The notes under the pieces are model-generated. The model saw only the letters and a program-made list of their open reading frames with translations, searched no databases and was not told the DNA's origin. The position numbers were made by a program, and so were the translations under genes. A stretch of DNA of 5,619 bases from JAAYCI01 sp964367945 (GTDB lineage: Bacteria; Bacillota; Clostridia; Oscillospirales; Ruminococcaceae), in NCBI GenBank assembly GCA_964367945.1, contig CAYIZZ010000127.1:1-5619 (forward strand), given 5' to 3'. Below, piece by piece: positions 1-5,619 of the stretch. Each line of letters begins with the position of its first letter. Positions within the stretch are counted from its first letter, which is position 1.

Positions 1-29
1 CATCCCAAAGAAATCACTGCTATTTTCAT
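1..29 (-). CDS. rimO: Start of a RimO/MiaB-like radical SAM methylthiotransferase (partial, runs off the window edge)
   Basis: Only nine complete codons are visible. An ATG at 29-27 gives MKIAVISLG, followed by TG-, which must be Cys or Trp (or a stop). The pattern V-I-S-L-G-C is the characteristic beginning of RimO, which methylthiolates an aspartate of ribosomal protein S12. The Cys would be the first of three in the N-terminal methylthiotransferase domain that bind an auxiliary iron-sulphur cluster. Related MiaB and MtaB proteins start similarly but more often read T-L-G-C. The start lies 3 bp after the recX stop, so the gene is probably co-transcribed with recX. The nearest SD-like GAGG is inside recX, about 14 nt upstream, which is rather far; translational coupling to recX may help. 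The family call rests on nine residues and the downstream sequence is needed to confirm it. Confidence 0.5.
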
Positions 30-32
30 TAT

Positions 33-662
33 TTAAATATAGTCCTCTTCTGTTTCTGCGTTTATATTTTCCATTACGGACTCTATCGCACTTACTATCT
101 CACTATGAGAAAATCCACGCCTGGCAAGCGCCGCCATCACTTTTTGTTTTTCGCCTTTTCGTAGTTTTTCTTCATATTTTTGATGTAACAACTTCTCAGC
201 TAAAGCAACCTGGTCTATGTCCACCTCATCAATAGCCACATCCACAAGCTCACTATTTATGCCAAGTGAATAAAGCTTGCGTCTAATTTCAGATATACTT
301 TTCCCACGCAAGGCCATCCCTTTTGCTTTTTCTATAGCAAATGTTTCGTCACACAAAAGTTCAAGCTCACACATCTCTGATACAGCGGCCGCAGATGTGT
401 GTTCATCAAAGCGCAAACACAGCTTTTTATATAGCTCTTCACTGCCATACATACGCAAAGATAAATATCTTATGGCTGTGTCTTTCGCTTTTCTTATATC
501 ACTTTTTTCTTTTAGGTACGCAAGTTCTGCTTCGCTAAATTCGCTTCCGATTTGTACTTTTTCAGTCACAAGTGTTTCTTCATCCAACGAAAAAAGAAAT
601 CCTTCGTCACAAAACAGCGACTTGCGCCCTCTTTTTGTTGTGCGAATATCCGTAATGCGCAT
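33..662 (-). CDS. recX: Regulatory protein RecX (modulator of RecA)
   Basis: This 209-residue protein is a typical RecX of the longer Firmicutes type. RecX binds RecA filaments in the cytoplasm and limits or remodels RecA activity during recombination and the SOS response. A short N-terminal strand-rich part (about 1-35) is followed by three tandem three-helix RecX repeats. Repeat one (about 55-105) has the hallmark A-x-R-Y-L-S-x-R with S-x-E-E-L-x-K-K-L. Repeat two (about 107-147) has L-R-G-K-S-x-x-E-I-R-R-K-L then the G-I turn. Repeat three (about 150-198) has K-Y then L-A-R-R-G-F-S. The ATG overlaps the recA stop by one base (TAATG), and no strong separate SD is visible, so it is probably translated by coupling to recA. 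Length and domain content look complete, ending in an acidic tail. Immediate linkage to recA supports the function. Confidence 0.93.
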   Translation of the reverse strand: MRITDIRTTKRGRKSLFCDEGFLFSLDEETLVTEKVQIGSEFSEAELAYLKEKSDIRKAKDTAIRYLSLRMYGSEELYKKLCLRFDEHTSAAAVSEMCELELLCDETFAIEKAKGMALRGKSISEIRRKLYSLGINSELVDVAIDEVDIDQVALAEKLLHQKYEEKLRKGEKQKVMAALARRGFSHSEIVSAIESVMENINAETEEDYI

Positions 663-1834
663 TATTCGTCATCGGCCGAAATATCCAGCCCTCTTTCGGA
701 GGCGTTGCGTTTTGGTTCAGCCGGCTTTCCTGCGTCTTCCACCACCGGCAAATCATCAAGATTTCCTTTAACCGCAGCACCTTTTTTCTTTTTCGCTACA
801 GCAAACAATTCTTTTGCATTCTCACGAATTTTTTCTTCAATATCTGCTGCAAATTCAGGATTTTGTGCCAGATACATTTTTGCATTATCTCGGCCCTGAC
901 CCAAACGAACATCGCCGGAATTGAACCAAGCACCGCTTTTTTGTATCAAGCCAAGCTCAATTGCCAGGTCTAACAGTTCTCCTTCACGAGAAATTCCCTG
1001 ACCAAACATGATATCAAACATTGCTTCTTTAAACGGAGGCGCCACCTTGTTTTTCACAACTTTAGCCCTGGTACGGTTGCCTATAAAGTTGCCGCCGGAG
1101 TCTTTTAAACCTTCTACACGGCGCACATCAATACGCACAGATGAATAATACTTAAGTGCACGGCCACCGGCTGTTACTTCGGGATTACCGTATGTTATGC
1201 CCACTTTTTCACGCAACTGATTGATAAACACGCATACAGTGCCTGTTTTTCCGATAACGCCTGTCAATTTCCTAAGCGCCTGGCTCATCAGCCTCGCCTG
1301 CAATCCTACATGAGAATCACCCATCTCGCCTACAATCTCTGCCTTAGGTACCATGGCCGCCACACTATCAATAACAATGGCATCAATAGCACCACTGCGT
1401 ACCAGTGCCTCGGTGATTTCCAGTGCCTGCTCGCCGGTATCCGGCTGACTTACCAGCATTTCGTCTGTATTCACACCCAGCGCCTGTGCGTAACTGGGAT
1501 CAAGAGCATGCTCTACGTCGATAAAGGCAACCTCGCCGCCATTTTTTTGTGCTTGCGCTAAAACATGCAAGGCTAACGTAGTTTTACCGCTAGATTCCGG
1601 CCCAAATATCTCTATTACACGACCACGTGGCAGGCCACCTACACCTAGCGCCGCATCAAGTGAAATGGAACCTGTGGGAATAGCATCCACTTGCATCGCC
1701 ACATTTTGGCCCATTTTCATTACTGCGCCTTTACCAAATGTTTTTTCAATATGCGCAATGGCTGTTTCAAGTGCTACTTTTTTATTATTTTGTGACGCCT
1801 TCGCCGGGGTTGGTACTACCTTTTTGTCTGCCAT
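662..1834 (-). CDS. recA: Recombinase RecA
   Basis: This 390-residue protein is a full-length bacterial RecA, the ATP-dependent strand-exchange protein of homologous recombination and co-protease for LexA in the SOS response. Visible features: Walker A GPESSGKT at 78-85; the catalytic Glu at 108 in D-V-E-H-A-L-D-P (many RecAs have D-A-E-H); Walker B around 152-160 (A-I-V-I-D-S-V-A-A); DNA-binding loop L1 around 168-185 (G-E-M-G-D-S-H-V-G-L-Q-A-R); and loop L2 around 205-228, starting with the conserved I-N-Q-L-R. The C-terminal domain ends in a Lys-rich patch (348-351) and an acidic tail (S-A-D-D-E), as in other RecAs. The start is well fixed: AAGGAGG lies 6 nt before the ATG. The gene follows the membrane protein gene by 29 bp and overlaps recX by one base, so an operon is likely. 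No LexA box is apparent nearby. Confidence 0.98.
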   Translation of the reverse strand: MADKKVVPTPAKASQNNKKVALETAIAHIEKTFGKGAVMKMGQNVAMQVDAIPTGSISLDAALGVGGLPRGRVIEIFGPESSGKTTLALHVLAQAQKNGGEVAFIDVEHALDPSYAQALGVNTDEMLVSQPDTGEQALEITEALVRSGAIDAIVIDSVAAMVPKAEIVGEMGDSHVGLQARLMSQALRKLTGVIGKTGTVCVFINQLREKVGITYGNPEVTAGGRALKYYSSVRIDVRRVEGLKDSGGNFIGNRTRAKVVKNKVAPPFKEAMFDIMFGQGISREGELLDLAIELGLIQKSGAWFNSGDVRLGQGRDNAKMYLAQNPEFAADIEEKIRENAKELFAVAKKKKGAAVKGNLDDLPVVEDAGKPAEPKRNASERGLDISADDE

Positions 1835-1840
1835 AATCTT

Positions 1841-1847
1841 CCTCCTT
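1841..1847 (-). promoter_or_regulatory. Strong Shine-Dalgarno site of recA
   Basis: On the minus strand this reads AAGGAGG and ends 6 nt before the recA ATG at 1834. It is near-perfect complementarity to the 16S rRNA tail and fixes the recA start. It occupies much of the 29-bp gap to the preceding gene. A TATATA stretch lies just upstream, but too close to the SD to be a convincing -10 box. Confidence 0.85.
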
Positions 1848-1863
1848 AATGCATATATAACTT

Positions 1864-4102
1864 TTAGTCACTTTGTTTTTCATCTTTGTTTAAAGCTTCA
1901 AAGTCCCATTCCTTAGCACGAGCATTTACAGCCGCATCAAGTTCAAGCTCAAACAACAATCTATCTAATCGTGATAGCTTAGGTATCCCTGAATCTTCCT
2001 CTTCATCATCCTCGGATTTTTCGTTGTTTGTTTGTTCTATAGTTTCTTCTTGCTCATTTTGTGATTCTTCATCAAAACTGTCTTCTGTCAGTTCTTGTGA
2101 TTCTGTTATATCGGTTGGATAAACCTCTTGCATCTCGTGCACTTCTTGCATCTCGTGCATATCTTGATGCTCTCGTTCTTTTTGCTGTTCTTCTTGCTCT
2201 TTTCGTTCTTCTTGCTCTTTTCGTTCTTCTTGCTCTTTTCGTTCTTCTTGCTCTTTTCGNNNNNNNNNNNNNNNNNNNNNNNNNNNNNNNNNNNNNNNNN
2301 NNNNNNNNNNNNNNNNNNNNNNNNNNNNNNNNNNNNNNNNNNNNNNNNNNNNNNNNNNNTTCTTCTTGTTCTTCTTGTTTTTCTTGTTCTTCTCGTTTTT
2401 CTCGTTCTTCTTGTTCTTCTTGTTTTTCTTGTTTTTCATATACTTCCTGCTTCTCTTCAGCAAATAAATCTTCTGTTATTTGCTCTTGCAACAGCGCAGT
2501 TTGCGCCTCTTCGTCGGCTTTTTCGGTAAATGAAATATCTTCAATATGCTCTTCTTCAAAAAGTGTTTCTTCATCATCAAAAACTTCTATGTCCGCTTCT
2601 TCAATCTGCAACTTTTCCGAATCTACATGCTCATCTTCAGTAAACAGCTCTTCTACTATCCGCTCTTGAGACGGCACAGTTTGCGCTTCGTCGTCAGCTT
2701 TTTCGGTAATTATTTCCGGTGCATCATTTGCTTCATCGCTCGGTGCACCATCCGTGACATGATCATCATTTGTCAGATCATCGTTTACTATAGGTGTGGT
2801 TACTGTGTGAACATTTGTTTTGGGTATATCTTGTACTTTCGACGTGCTTACAACTTTTTTTCTATTAGAGTTTGCCGAAAAAGACCCAAATGAATCAGGA
2901 GATGCTTCCAGTGCACACAGCAAAATTATCGGTATAATGACAATGGTTTGTTCAAACTCGATGCCGCCTAAAAGCAATACCATAAACACACCCATCATTG
3001 CCACTCTGGCAAAACTAAGTGCATTGTTATCGCGCAAATATGCTTTCTGTGAAGCCACGGCCATCCACACAAACATCGAAAAATATATTGCAATCGACAC
3101 CGCTATCAGTGCCACATGCGCATTTATTTGCACCAGCGAGTGCTTGATTTCCGGCAATATAATATTATTACCATCTACAATAATATTATTACTGTAAAAG
3201 AATAATAATCCACTCACAATCGCAAAAATCACTATTCCTGCCAAAAGCATCACAAGCCTTGATCTACTGCGAAGAAGTAAAAGTGCATCCAGGCATATCG
3301 CCAGCCATAATATCAAAACACTTAGTGTCATCCATGCACCTATAGCCGCTATCAATGACAACAAAATAAATTGTACTACTGCTTTTTTTTCTTCTTGCAT
3401 TCGATAGCTTCTTCGAGTGCGTATCCATAGCCATAAAACAGCAATAGGTATCTTTATAGCCAAGACATTTAGCGGTGCTATTAAAAATAAAGGTATCAGT
3501 AAAAAAGAAAATACTAGTGTATATATTGCTTTTTTAGCTCCGAATATTCGTCTTGAGCAAAAATACATAAGCATCACAGCACTAAGCACAAGTACTTCAA
3601 TCAATACTAAAAGTACTGGCCAAAAGTCTGTAACACCTAGCATGTTAAGCGTTGTGAAAACTATACACAGCGCCGCATATAGACCATTATATCCCCATGT
3701 GCTTTGCACAAATACTCCCGGGACCACACCGTTTTCTACATATTCTTTTGCAGAATAATATATCATTCCTACGTCTGTTTGTGGCAATGGTTCTTTGAGT
3801 AAAATATATCCTGCCCACACCTGAAAGCCGGCAAACAATGCCAATAAAAACATCACTATTACCGCTTCTGAATTTTTCCCCGGTGCAGGTAACATTGCCA
3901 TAAGCCAAAACAACAAACAGCTTGCAATCACACCGCCAAGGCTTGCCACTGCAAGGCCTGCCCAGTTGAACACATCTCCAATAACTGTAGCCGTAAAAAC
4001 AGACAAAAACGCAACACCGAAATATAGTACAACAAAAAACCTGTTGAACACTTTATAAAACTGTACTGTATTTGCTTGTAGTTGCTTTTGCTGATTTTTC
4101 AT
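1864..4102 (-). CDS. Polytopic membrane protein, GT-C glycosyltransferase-like, with a long acidic repeat tail (interrupted by a scaffold gap)
   Basis: I read this as one gene split by 100 N at 2260-2359: 581 residues before the gap and 131 after it. Residues 1-400 hold about 12 hydrophobic segments (around 23-41, 47-71, 79-102, 139-156, 160-182, 193-228, 241-258, 260-277, 283-303, 328-350, 365-381, 384-400). The loop after the third contains Q-T-D-V-G-M-I-Y-Y-S-A-K-E-Y then S-T-W-G-Y-N. This resembles the first extracellular loop of GT-C (family 39-like) glycosyltransferases, where an Asp acts in catalysis, but the resemblance is only suggestive. From about 410 onward the protein is hydrophilic, very acidic and probably cytoplasmic. 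It contains a 60-residue-spaced duplication, E/K/Q/R triplet repeats, RKEQEE hexapeptides after the gap, and a final helix-like segment (L-S-R-L-D-R-L-L-F-E-L-E-L-D-A-A-V). The ATG at 4102 has GAGG 6 nt upstream. An in-frame start at 4249 is rejected because it would translate through the terminator hairpin. The product function is not known. Confidence 0.75.
2123..2158 (-). repeat. Two-copy 18-bp tandem repeat (HEMQEV twice)
   Basis: The plus-strand units at 2123-2140 and 2141-2158 differ at only one of 18 positions. On the coding strand they give the hexapeptide H-E-M-Q-E-V twice in the tail of the membrane protein. A third, degenerate unit may follow at 2159-2176. The period equals that of the RKEQEE array closer to the gap, so both probably arose by the same slippage or unequal-crossover process. 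Confidence 0.85.
2188..2259 (-). repeat. Perfect 18-bp tandem array (RKEQEE x4) running into the gap
   Basis: Four identical 18-bp units lie at 2188-2205, 2206-2223, 2224-2241 and 2242-2259, and the last touches the first N of the gap. On the coding strand each unit reads CGA AAA GAG CAA GAA GAA, giving Arg-Lys-Glu-Gln-Glu-Glu. Such alternation of acidic and basic residues favours an extended charged single helix and does not have the seven-residue period of a coiled coil. Perfect identity down to third codon positions points to recent expansion. The copy number is unknown because the array continues into unsequenced bases. Confidence 0.95.
2260..2359. other. Scaffold gap of exactly 100 N inside a tandem repeat
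   Basis: A run of exactly 100 N is a conventional placeholder for a gap of unknown length. It sits between a 9-bp repeat array and a perfect 18-bp array, where short reads cannot be resolved. The last complete codon before the gap ends at 2360 and the first after it begins at 2259 in the frame that continues to the stop at 1864. The true missing length should therefore be divisible by 3. Taking 100 literally creates a false frameshift into an Arg-rich frame. Confidence 0.97.
2360..2440 (-). repeat. 9-bp tandem array (Q/R/K-E/K-E triplets) on the upstream side of the gap
   Basis: Eight 9-bp units run from 2360 to 2431, plus a degenerate ninth to 2440; they are variants of plus-strand ttcttcttg. 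A 27-bp block, 2360-2386, recurs identically at 2405-2431, so there is also a 45-bp higher-order period. On the coding strand each unit gives three charged or polar residues such as Gln-Glu-Glu. The 18-bp unit on the other side of the gap looks like two of these 9-bp units, one of them diverged. Confidence 0.9.
2461..2710 (-). repeat. Diverged 70-bp direct duplication, copies 180 bp apart
   Basis: Plus-strand 2461-2530 and 2641-2710 align without gaps at about 77% identity (54 of 70 by eye). They encode two related stretches in the acidic tail, one beginning T-E-K-A-D-D-E-A-Q-T (about residue 466) and the other T-E-K-A-D-E-E-A-Q-T (about residue 526). Both continue into a (V/T)-E-(E/D)-L-F motif. 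The 60-residue spacing equals ten 18-bp units. This is an older duplication in the same tail as the fresher short repeats. Confidence 0.8.
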
Positions 4103-4108
4103 GATCAA

Positions 4109-4112
4109 CCTC
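4109..4112 (-). promoter_or_regulatory. Shine-Dalgarno (GAGG) deciding the membrane protein start
   Basis: GAGG on the minus strand ends 6 nt before the ATG at 4102. The reading frame stays open upstream to an ATG at 4249, but that start has no comparable SD and would run through the terminator hairpin and an AT-rich promoter-like stretch. This site is the main reason for choosing 4102. Confidence 0.65.
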
Positions 4113-4132
4113 GTCCATCTCTCTCGCCAGAA

Positions 4133-4161
4133 ATCGGATTGATTTGACCGAATAATCCGAT
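4133..4161. promoter_or_regulatory. 8-bp perfect inverted repeat in the leader of the membrane protein gene (possible operator or RNA hairpin)
   Basis: The arms atcggatt (4133-4140) and aatccgat (4154-4161) are exact reverse complements separated by 13 bp. The arm starts are 21 bp apart, about two helical turns, which suits a dimeric DNA-binding regulator contacting one face of the helix. It lies just downstream of the promoter-like sequence and 31 bp before the start codon. It could equally form a stem-loop in the 5' leader. No regulator is recognised. Confidence 0.4.
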
Positions 4162-4165
4162 ATAA

Positions 4166-4194
4166 ATTTAAATCTATAGCATTTTCATTGATAA
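4166..4194 (-). promoter_or_regulatory. Possible promoter for the membrane gene-recA-recX unit
   Basis: On the minus strand an AT-rich stretch contains TTATCA (4194-4189, 4 of 6 to the -35 consensus) and, 17 bp on, TTAAAT (4171-4166, 4 of 6 to the -10). An alternative is an extended -10, TGC-TATAGA (4181-4173), with no clear -35. Both lie between the presumed rpoC terminator and the membrane protein start, where a promoter would be expected. Neither match is strong and the choice between them is unresolved. Confidence 0.35.
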
Positions 4195-4205
4195 AAATAC
4201 GCACC

Positions 4206-4234
4206 AAACGGCGGAAGCATGGCTCCCGCCGTTT
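4206..4234 (-). terminator. Terminator-like hairpin after rpoC
   Basis: The arms 4206-4218 and 4222-4234 form a 13-bp stem with a 3-nt loop and a core of nine mostly G-C pairs. One position (4215/4225) is a G-U wobble in minus-strand RNA but an A-C mismatch in plus-strand RNA, which favours function on the minus strand. The tail after the stem on that strand is GTTTGGTGCGTATTTTTATC, with T residues but no clean U run directly behind the stem. It sits 76 bp past the rpoC stop and would separate rpoC from the recA unit, possibly incompletely. Confidence 0.6.
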
Positions 4235-4309
4235 TGTACGTACACTCAAACCAGCATATGAACATTTCTCGGTTTGAATACACGCATCAAAGCTTTACAG
4301 CCCGGCGCT

Positions 4310-5619
4310 TTACATACCGTAGTATTGTTCATCCTCAGATACCAGCATTTCTTTTACTTCGGGAATACCTGTACCTGCAGGAATCAATTTACCAATAATA
4401 ACATTTTCTTTCAGACCCAATAATGGATCTACTTTGCCTTTAATTGCAGCATCAGTTAGTACACGTGTAGTTTCTTGGAAGGACGCTGCCGACAAGAAAC
4501 TGTCTGTGGCCAAAGATGCTTTGGTGATGCCCAATAGTACCGGACTGTAGCTTGCTTCTTTCAAGTCAATTTCACCTGCAGCAATGCGCTCTTTGATATT
4601 TTCGTTGCGGCTAAGTACCTCTGCGCGATCTGACAAATGTGCCTCCAAAAGACCTGTAGATCCTGCTTCGGTCACACGTACTTTACGCATCATTTGACGC
4701 ACAATTACCTCGATATGCTTGTCGTTAATATCAACACCCTGTTGACGGTAAACGCTTTGTACTTCTTTAATGAGATAATTTTCTACCGCAGTAACACCTT
4801 TAATGGCCAAAATATCATGTAAGTATGCATGGCCTTCGGTAATCATATCACCAAATTGCAGCACATCGCCTTCTTTCACGCGGATGCGTTGTCCGAAAGG
4901 AATTAGGTAGCTTCTTTCAATTTCTTGGCCTAGCTCGTCCACGCCGGTTACCACTATATGACGGTTTTTCTTTGTGTCATCAATGCTCACAACACCTGAA
5001 ATCTCTGTCATGATTGCCGAAGACTTAGGTCTGCGTGCCTCGAACAGTTCTTCAACGTGTGGTAGACCCTGCGTAATATCATCAGCTGAAGCAACGCCGC
5101 CGGTATGGAAGGTACGCATGGTTAGCTGTGTACCCGGCTCACCGATTGACTGCGCTGCAATGATACCAACTGCCTCGCCCAAACCTACAGGCAAGCCATT
5201 GGCAAGGTTTGCGCCGTAACATTTTGCACAAGCTCCCTGTGCTGCCTGGCAAGTAAGAACGCTACGAAGCTCTACTTCAGTAATGCCTGCTTCCACCACA
5301 AGGTTTGCATCATCTTCATTCATCATAGTGTCTTTGTTCACCAGCACTTTACCTGTTTCAGGATGCTTGATGTTGTTTACCGGATAACGGCCTATCAAAC
5401 GCTCAGCTAAAGGCTCGATTACGGAATCTCCGTCCACCACAATATCGGCTACCAAGATACCTTTCTCAGCATGGCAATCTTCTTCACGAATAATAACATC
5501 TTGAGAAACGTCTACCAAACGACGTGTAAGGTATCCTGACTCCGCTGTACGAAGCGCTGTATCGGCAAGGCCTTTACGTGCACCACGAGATGCAATAAAG
5601 TATTCAAGAATGTTAAGGC
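4310..5619 (-). CDS. rpoC: DNA-directed RNA polymerase subunit beta' (3' part of rpoC; start lies outside the window)
   Basis: The frame is open from the right edge (first full codon at 5617) to TAA at 4310, giving 435 C-terminal residues of a protein usually around 1,150-1,200 long in Firmicutes. It begins L-N-I-L-E-Y-F-I-A-S-R-G-A-R-K-G-L-A-D-T-A, a highly conserved beta' block, so the TTG at 5518 is an internal Leu codon and not a start. The second zinc site is intact: Cys 48 in E-E-D-C and Cys 123, 130 and 133 in C-x6-C-x2-C. The trigger loop, which closes on the incoming NTP during catalysis, is recognisable by S-I-G-E-P-G-T-Q-L-T and M-R-T-F-H (167-171). It passes directly to Q-G-L-P-H-V-E-E-L-F-E-A-R-R-P-K with no large SI3 insertion, unlike Proteobacteria. 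The C-terminal blocks (S-A-A-S-F-Q-E-T-T-R-V-L, then I-I-G-K-L-I-P-A-G-T-G) are complete. Confidence 0.98.
   Translation of the reverse strand, partial: LNILEYFIASRGARKGLADTALRTAESGYLTRRLVDVSQDVIIREEDCHAEKGILVADIVVDGDSVIEPLAERLIGRYPVNNIKHPETGKVLVNKDTMMNEDDANLVVEAGITEVELRSVLTCQAAQGACAKCYGANLANGLPVGLGEAVGIIAAQSIGEPGTQLTMRTFHTGGVASADDITQGLPHVEELFEARRPKSSAIMTEISGVVSIDDTKKNRHIVVTGVDELGQEIERSYLIPFGQRIRVKEGDVLQFGDMITEGHAYLHDILAIKGVTAVENYLIKEVQSVYRQQGVDINDKHIEVIVRQMMRKVRVTEAGSTGLLEAHLSDRAEVLSRNENIKERIAAGEIDLKEASYSPVLLGITKASLATDSFLSAASFQETTRVLTDAAIKGKVDPLLGLKENVIIGKLIPAGTGIPEVKEMLVSEDEQYYGM

Noticed and set aside
1853..1859. TATATA as a private recA -10 box.
   Set aside because: A start about 7 nt downstream would fall at or inside the Shine-Dalgarno site, and no -35 is seen at suitable distance.
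2072..2259. Arg-rich reading (repeats of KRARRT) after the gap as the C-terminus of the membrane protein.
   Set aside because: It appears only if the 100 N are taken as real length. The alternative frame continues the E/K/Q composition and ends just before recA.
2188..2440. A CRISPR-like array.
   Set aside because: The units are contiguous without spacers, are only 9 or 18 bp, and keep the reading frame of a protein.
2061..2669. Plus-strand open frames through the repeats, with Leu/Val/Phe-rich or Ser/Cys-rich translations.
   Set aside because: They are antisense shadows of purine-rich repeats and have no start signals or family resemblance.
4103..4249. In-frame upstream extension of the membrane protein by 49 residues (start MSVRTKRR).
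   Set aside because: It would translate through the terminator hairpin and AT-rich promoter-like region, has no clear SD, and the ATG at 4102 has a well-placed GAGG.
5041..5049. GAAC-A-GTTC as a LexA-type site.
   Set aside because: The half-sites are only 1 bp apart and lie within conserved rpoC coding sequence.
4310..5518. An apparent rpoC start at 5518.
   Set aside because: The codon is TTG inside the conserved T-R-R-L-V-D-V block. The frame stays open with conserved beta' sequence to the window edge.

Overview
The window looks like a chromosomal segment of a Gram-positive bacterium, most likely an uncultured member of the Clostridia (Bacillota). The reasons are moderate-to-low GC, strong AGGAGG-type ribosome binding sites, an RpoC trigger loop without the large insertion found in Proteobacteria, and a Firmicutes-like RecA followed directly by recX. 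This placement is an inference from protein character and has not been tested by a search. A run of exactly 100 N marks a scaffold gap, so the source is a draft or metagenome assembly.

All genes lie on the minus strand and read from high to low coordinates. (1) The 3' part of rpoC (RNA polymerase beta') enters from the right edge and stops at 4310. (2) A 207-bp intergenic region (4103-4309) holds a GC-rich terminator-like hairpin, weak promoter-like elements and an 8-bp inverted repeat. (3) A polytopic membrane protein starts at 4102. It has about 12 membrane segments, resembles GT-C glycosyltransferases, and carries a very long acidic, repeat-rich tail interrupted by the gap. I read it as one gene ending at 1864. 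(4) recA follows after 29 bp. (5) recX overlaps recA by one base. (6) The first nine codons of a further gene begin 3 bp after recX. They read MKIAVISLG followed by TG-, which matches the start of RimO-type methylthiotransferases.

Functionally, recA and recX form a coupled pair: the recombinase and its modulator. Their close spacing to the membrane gene on one side and to the rimO-like gene on the other suggests one transcription unit starting between rpoC and the membrane gene. No LexA/SOS box was seen next to recA by eye.

The most interesting part is the membrane protein. Its cytoplasmic-looking tail is built from 9/18-bp tandem repeats that flank the gap. Both gap edges fall on codon boundaries, so the apparent frameshift comes from the arbitrary 100-N filler, and the real missing length should be a multiple of 3. 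I recognise no established family for the whole architecture. No stretch of more than 300 bases lacks a gene.
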